From contig NZ_JOFZ01000017.1 in assembly GCF_000721265.1 (NCBI RefSeq), positions 6,737 to 70,736 on the forward strand: a stretch of 64,000 bases of DNA. The letters run 5' to 3'. Position 1 is the first letter of the stretch. Each line of letters starts with the position of its first letter. A program made the position numbers and the translations under genes. Under the pieces are notes generated by a model. It searched no databases. It was given only the letters and a program-made list of their open reading frames with translations, and was not told the origin of the DNA. Positions 60,460 to 64,000 of this stretch are shown here, piece after piece. This DNA comes from Streptomyces sp. NRRL F-5126 (GTDB lineage Bacteria; Actinomycetota; Actinomycetes; Streptomycetales; Streptomycetaceae).

Positions 60460-61585
60460 GTCGGCCGTGCCTGCGGGCACCGCGTCCGAGCCGGTCCTCC
60501 AGGTCCACGACCTCGTCAAGCACTACCCGCTGACGCAGGGCATCCTCTTCAAGCGGCACGTCGGCGCGGTGAAGGCCGTCGACGGCGTCTCCTTCGACCT
60601 GGCGCGCGGCGAGACGCTCGGCATCGTGGGCGAGTCGGGGTGCGGGAAGTCGACGGTCGCGAAGATGCTGGTGCACCTGGAGGAGCCGACCCGCGGCCGC
60701 ATCGCGTTCAAGGGCCAGGACATCACCCAGCTGACCGGCCGCGGGATGAAGTCGGTGCGGCGCAACATCCAGATGGTCTTCCAGGACCCTTACACCTCGC
60801 TCAACCCGCGCATGACCGTGGGCGACATCATCGGCGAGCCGTTCGAGATCCACCCGGAGGTGGCACCGAAGGGCGACCGGCGCCGCAAGGTGCAGGACCT
60901 GCTCGACGTCGTCGGCCTCAACCCCGAGTACATCAACCGCTATCCGCACCAGTTCTCCGGCGGGCAGCGCCAGCGCATCGGCATCGCGCGCGGGCTCGCG
61001 CTGCAACCCGAGGTGATCGTCGCCGACGAACCGGTCTCGGCGCTCGACGTGTCCGTGCAGGCGCAGGTCGTCAACCTCATGGAGCGGCTGCAGAACGAGT
61101 TCGACCTGAGCTACGTGTTCATCGCGCACGACCTGTCGATCGTGCGGCACATCTCGAACCGGGTGGCCGTGATGTATCTGGGCAAGGTCGTGGAGATCGG
61201 CACGGACACCGAGATCTACGAGCACCCCACGCACCCCTACACGCAGGCGCTGCTGTCGGCCGTGCCGCTGCCCGACCCGACGGACCGCGAGCACCGGGAG
61301 CGCATCCTGCTCACGGGCGACGTGCCGTCGCCGGCGAACCCGCCGTCGGGCTGCCACTTCCGCACCCGCTGCTGGAAGGCGCAGGAGGTGTGCGCACGGG
61401 TGGAGCCGCCGCTGGAGGTGCCCGAATGGTTCCGCGACGGCGGCGGCCCGGCGGCGCACCCGTCGGCGTGCCACTTCGCGGACGAGTCCACGGCCCCGCC
61501 GCAGGGCGAGCCTGGGCCGCGCCCCGGCGGACCGGACGAGGGTCCGGGCGACGGTCTCGGGGAGCCGCCGCACCCGCCGCGGTAA
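60443..61585 (+). CDS. Oligopeptide ABC transporter ATPase (OppF type)
   Basis: A 380-residue ATPase overlapping the previous gene by 17 bases. Walker [11 protein letters not shown]-loop [10 protein letters not shown], signature [17 protein letters not shown], Walker [19 protein letters not shown], and a C-terminal Cys cluster ([14 protein letters not shown]). An extra Gly/Pro-rich tail of about 45 residues ends the protein. Completes the importer. Confidence 0.94.
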   Translation: MTSTTESAVPAGTASEPVLQVHDLVKHYPLTQGILFKRHVGAVKAVDGVSFDLARGETLGIVGESGCGKSTVAKMLVHLEEPTRGRIAFKGQDITQLTGRGMKSVRRNIQMVFQDPYTSLNPRMTVGDIIGEPFEIHPEVAPKGDRRRKVQDLLDVVGLNPEYINRYPHQFSGGQRQRIGIARGLALQPEVIVADEPVSALDVSVQAQVVNLMERLQNEFDLSYVFIAHDLSIVRHISNRVAVMYLGKVVEIGTDTEIYEHPTHPYTQALLSAVPLPDPTDREHRERILLTGDVPSPANPPSGCHFRTRCWKAQEVCARVEPPLEVPEWFRDGGGPAAHPSACHFADESTAPPQGEPGPRPGGPDEGPGDGLGEPPHPPR

Positions 61586-61624
61586 CGGCTCGCCGGAGCA
61601 GACAGGTCGCGGGCATCTGCCGTC

Positions 61625-61642
61625 CGGACCGCTGGCGGTCCG
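61625..61642 (+). terminator. Short hairpin after the importer operon
   Basis: A 7-bp stem with loop CTGG (61625-61631, 61636-61642), 40 bases after the operon stop. Weak as a terminator. Confidence 0.35.
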
Positions 61643-61787
61643 TAGGCAGCGGCCTGCCCTCCGGCGACCAAGAGGCGTACGAGCCCGGTGGGCGCGTCGG
61701 CATGCCTGTACCGCTGCGGCTCTACCCGCACACGCTGTCTCTCGGCCGGTAGCGTGTGCGCCAGGAGCGGGGAGAGGGGTCAACACC

Positions 61788-62459
61788 ATGGCGGACGGGT
61801 TGGGATGGATAGGCGAGCATTGGTACAGCGGTGCGATCGTCAAGGACGGGATGATCTCAAACATCTGTGTCACGGCGGTGCGGAACGTGGACCCGGTGGA
61901 CTTGGTGGTCCGCCTCGGTGCCGACCGCCACAAGGCCGAACGCCCCCCGCAGTTCAGAGACGTCGACAGGCTGAGCTTCGACGCCGGCGACAGCGTGGCG
62001 ATGTTCGGCCGCAGTGGCGAATGGACGTACGTCCTGGAGACCGAGCGGTCCACCTGGAACCTCATCCACATGGACGGGCTGGGCCAGGACACCCTGGTGA
62101 AACAGGGCGAGGAACTCGTCTGCCTGGACCGCTTTCTGCAGCAGGACCCTTGGGTGTACTACGGCGACGCAACCGGTGAAGTGAGAGCCATCGACCTGGG
62201 CGACAGTTTGCTGGAAACAGCGTTCCCACCCGAGGACCGACTCGGGGCGTTCGCCACACTGGATGCGGCCATGCGCGAGGCCGGGGCGGTGCGGGCCACC
62301 TTCCCCGGCTGTGAGGACCCCGACGACCCATGGGGCGAGGAAGAGGAGTTGGCGAAGCGACTGTTTGAGGCGGTGGGCCAGCACCTCGGGCTGTCGCTGC
62401 CGCGCCGTGAGATCGAGAAGGGACTGCTTCCGGCGGTGCACCTGCCCTCCCCTCTCTGA
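61788..62459 (+). CDS. DUF6461-like hypothetical protein
   Basis: A 223-residue soluble acidic protein: MADGLGWIGEHWYSGAIVKD, ICVTAVRNVDPVDLVVRLGA, FDAGDSVAMFGRSGEWTYVL, ETERSTWNLIHMDGLGQ and an acidic helix DPWGEEEELAKRLFEAVGQH. The RLGAD and GxWTYVLE pattern recalls the Streptomyces DUF6461 family. Third-position GC is lower than in the core genes, which fits accessory DNA. Function unknown; such proteins are sometimes placed near toxin loci. Confidence 0.7.
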   Translation: MADGLGWIGEHWYSGAIVKDGMISNICVTAVRNVDPVDLVVRLGADRHKAERPPQFRDVDRLSFDAGDSVAMFGRSGEWTYVLETERSTWNLIHMDGLGQDTLVKQGEELVCLDRFLQQDPWVYYGDATGEVRAIDLGDSLLETAFPPEDRLGAFATLDAAMREAGAVRATFPGCEDPDDPWGEEEELAKRLFEAVGQHLGLSLPRREIEKGLLPAVHLPSPL

Positions 62460-62467
62460 ACCAGAGC

Positions 62468-62498
62468 AGGGGCGCCGTGCCCGCAGCACGGCGCCCCT
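62468..62498. terminator. Bidirectional terminator hairpin
   Basis: A 13-bp stem (62468-62480 with 62486-62498) and a 5-base loop between converging genes ending at 62459 and 62515; TTG follows on the plus side. Confidence 0.85.
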
Positions 62499-62514
62499 TG
62501 TGAGCAAGGTGGTG

Positions 62515-63828
62515 CTATTGGTTGTTCACGGTCATCGTGCACTTCACGGTTGTGCTGTCCTGAGAGCACGCCGCGCTCATGTTGGTGTTCAGCCAGTACG
62601 GGTCCCGGTCCAGCAGACGCTGGTTCACGTTGAACGAGCCGAACCCGGACATCGAACTACTGTTTTCGTATCCGGAGATCGCGGACCGTCCGCATACCTC
62701 CTTCCATGTCGGCACGAAGCCGTCAATGTTGAACAGGTGCAGGACCCCATCCTGCCTGCTCGCGAAAGTCTGCACACAGGCGGAGCCGCTACTCACCGGG
62801 TTCAGACCGCCCGCCAGCGAGGGCATTCCGCCGCTGTTGTAGGTGGAGTTGAACGCGAACTCATCGCAGTTCAGCTTGTCACCAGTACGGTCGAGGGCGC
62901 TGCTATCGCCGTTTGCTGCTGCCCATTTAGCGGGGCAGATCACCGTTCGATTGCCGCTGTCGTTGCTGTCCTGCAGGAAGTACAGCGGTTTGCTGTCGGC
63001 CCGACTGCCGGGGTGATTGGCCAGCTTGTGCTGGATCAGCCAGGCGTGCGACGCCGCTTGTGGGAATTTCGCCGCGTTGAACGTGTAGGTCGGCACGTAG
63101 TTGTGAAACACGCACCCGATCGTCGGCACCTCGTTAGCGATCTTGGTGTTTCCGCATCGGATCTGGTCGGAGGCTCCGTCATTCTCCAGGTCGTCGCTCG
63201 CGAAGTCCCTGAAGGCCGCAGGAGCCGACTGCACCTTCTGGCCCGGGACCTCTGCGTCGCCTTGAATCGCGAACAACACGCCGAGCTTCATCACCTGCGG
63301 GCTGGTGGAGTTCGGCCCGGTCAGGGTTGGCCCCCAGAGGTAGGACGCGTCCGCAGTCACGCTGTGGTGGTCACCGGGCACCCACATGGCCGCACCCTGC
63401 CAGCCGCCGATGTTCTGGACGCTGCAGTTGCCGGCCGGCTTGCAGTCGATCGTCGGAGGATCAAGGGTGAACGTGGGGATGTTCGCCGGCACGTCCACGT
63501 CAGTGACGTTGATCCGCTCAGTGATGTTCCCGGACTTCGGGTCGAGCTTGCGCTCGTTGACCACGAGCGCCTTCACGGTGCCCCACGGGGCGCCGCCGAC
63601 ATCTATTTCCCACGCCATGACGAACGACGAGCACTCCTCGAAGCGCGTGGTCCACAGCCCTGCCCGTGGGTTGGCCAGGTCGCAGTTGCTGACCAGGGAT
63701 TGCGTCGTGGCGGTCTTCGTCCGCGAGCCGATTCCACGGTGCAGGGTGAAGTTACGGCCGTTGTAGAGCTCGGCGCTGCCGCATACCTTCACTCCGTCAG
63801 AAGAGAGGGTGCAGTGAGTGGGAAACAT
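62515..63828 (-). CDS. NucA/NucB-type deoxyribonuclease-domain protein, 5' end apparently damaged
   Basis: A 437-residue open frame with low third-position GC. The N-terminal 270 residues are beta-rich with Cys pairs (CTLSSDGVKVC, CKPAGNC, CGNTKIANEVPTIGC), typical of secreted Streptomyces proteins. The C-terminal NucA/NucB-like domain shows LNCDEFAFNSTYNSGGM (the DE catalytic pair) then ACVQTFASRQ and FNVNQRLLDRDPYWLN. The ATG at 63828 has no signal peptide and no Shine-Dalgarno. The same frame continues upstream, in plausible residues (NSKAPASPWQTTASQ), to a TGA at 63913-63915 without any start. The secretion signal is therefore missing or in another frame. Confidence 0.72.
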   Translation of the reverse strand: MFPTHCTLSSDGVKVCGSAELYNGRNFTLHRGIGSRTKTATTQSLVSNCDLANPRAGLWTTRFEECSSFVMAWEIDVGGAPWGTVKALVVNERKLDPKSGNITERINVTDVDVPANIPTFTLDPPTIDCKPAGNCSVQNIGGWQGAAMWVPGDHHSVTADASYLWGPTLTGPNSTSPQVMKLGVLFAIQGDAEVPGQKVQSAPAAFRDFASDDLENDGASDQIRCGNTKIANEVPTIGCVFHNYVPTYTFNAAKFPQAASHAWLIQHKLANHPGSRADSKPLYFLQDSNDSGNRTVICPAKWAAANGDSSALDRTGDKLNCDEFAFNSTYNSGGMPSLAGGLNPVSSGSACVQTFASRQDGVLHLFNIDGFVPTWKEVCGRSAISGYENSSSMSGFGSFNVNQRLLDRDPYWLNTNMSAACSQDSTTVKCTMTVNNQ

Positions 63829-64000
63829 TCCGGGGGCGGCAGAGCGTGCGTGGCCCTGACTGGCCGTGGTCTGCCAAGGCGAGGCCGGCGCCTTGGAGTT
63901 GGCCTCGATTCGTCAGCGGGGTTCGATCGCTGATCGACCCGGCGGTTTGCCCGTAATGTCCTGGGCCGGTGGATGACGGGCCGTCGCGTGACGCTGTGGC
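63829..64000. other. 172-base right edge: upstream remnant of the nuclease gene
   Basis: On the minus strand the nuclease frame is open to 63915, then stopped by TGA. Beyond this the frame reads ITGKPPGRSAIEPR upstream of the stop with no start in the window. No other feature was seen up to the edge. Confidence 0.4.

Noticed and set aside
55831..61585. The bldK locus
   Set aside because: bldK has a permease gene before the binding protein; here the binding protein comes first, so this is a related but different importer.

Overview
The window is very GC-rich chromosomal DNA with third-position G/C bias, GTG/TTG starts, GGAGG-type ribosome binding sites and several genes starting only 6-7 bases after a -10 hexamer. 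Gene content (DUF3107, DUF3117, DUF6758, a DUF3492 glycosyltransferase, MoeZ, many small secreted proteins) and gene order point to Streptomyces or a close relative. I saw no tRNA, rRNA, insertion sequence, prophage or CRISPR array.

Layout. 1-4974 is accessory: the N-terminal part of an RHS-type secreted polymorphic-toxin protein (minus, running off the left edge), a divergent secreted DNRLRE/FG-GAP protein, and a small conserved protein. 5118-9439 carries adnA (helicase-nuclease) and an alkyltransferase-like protein. 9592-12498 is a large membrane protein with a kinase-like middle domain. 12499-13545 is a repeat-filled gap. 13546-16359 holds a lipoprotein peptidase and moeZ. 16425-21074 is a four-gene minus-strand operon (PelF-like glycosyltransferase, membrane protein, epimerase, spherulin-4-like protein) that looks like an uncharacterised glycan locus. 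21319-29426 holds hydrolases, a TetR regulator, DUF3107, a ferritin-like protein, a DEAD-box helicase and an NYN-domain gene interrupted by an in-frame TAG. 29603-39712 includes MarC, a PHP phosphoesterase, DUF6758, SUFU, CorA with a long leader, a lipoprotein, an MgtE-N/CBS protein, DUF1003 and Mrp.

39769-49234 is the sigE region: tatB, zinc anti-sigma factor, ECF sigma factor, divergent O-methyltransferase, DUF3117, enoyl-CoA hydratase, tag, DivIVA-like protein, LOG protein and dapE. 49359-54719 holds two secreted proteins, dapC, fdxA, a GNAT protein and a SirB1-like protein. 54927-61585 is a LuxR-type regulator and a five-gene oligopeptide ABC importer. 61788-64000 returns to accessory DNA: a DUF6461-like protein and a NucA/NucB-type nuclease with a damaged 5' end.

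Much of the middle matches, from memory, the order seen in Mycobacterium tuberculosis around Rv1177-Rv1239 and Rv3198-Rv3211, so the backbone is ancient actinobacterial DNA. Departures from that order stand out: adnB is not beside adnA, no htrA lies between the anti-sigma gene and tatB, and three intergenic gaps (about 12.5-13.5, 35.1-35.55 and 46.4-47.2 kb) are filled with degenerate GC-rich repeats. Two genes (DEAD-box helicase, O-methyltransferase) have no ATG, GTG or TTG where homology and the Shine-Dalgarno place the start; they read best from CTG and ATT.
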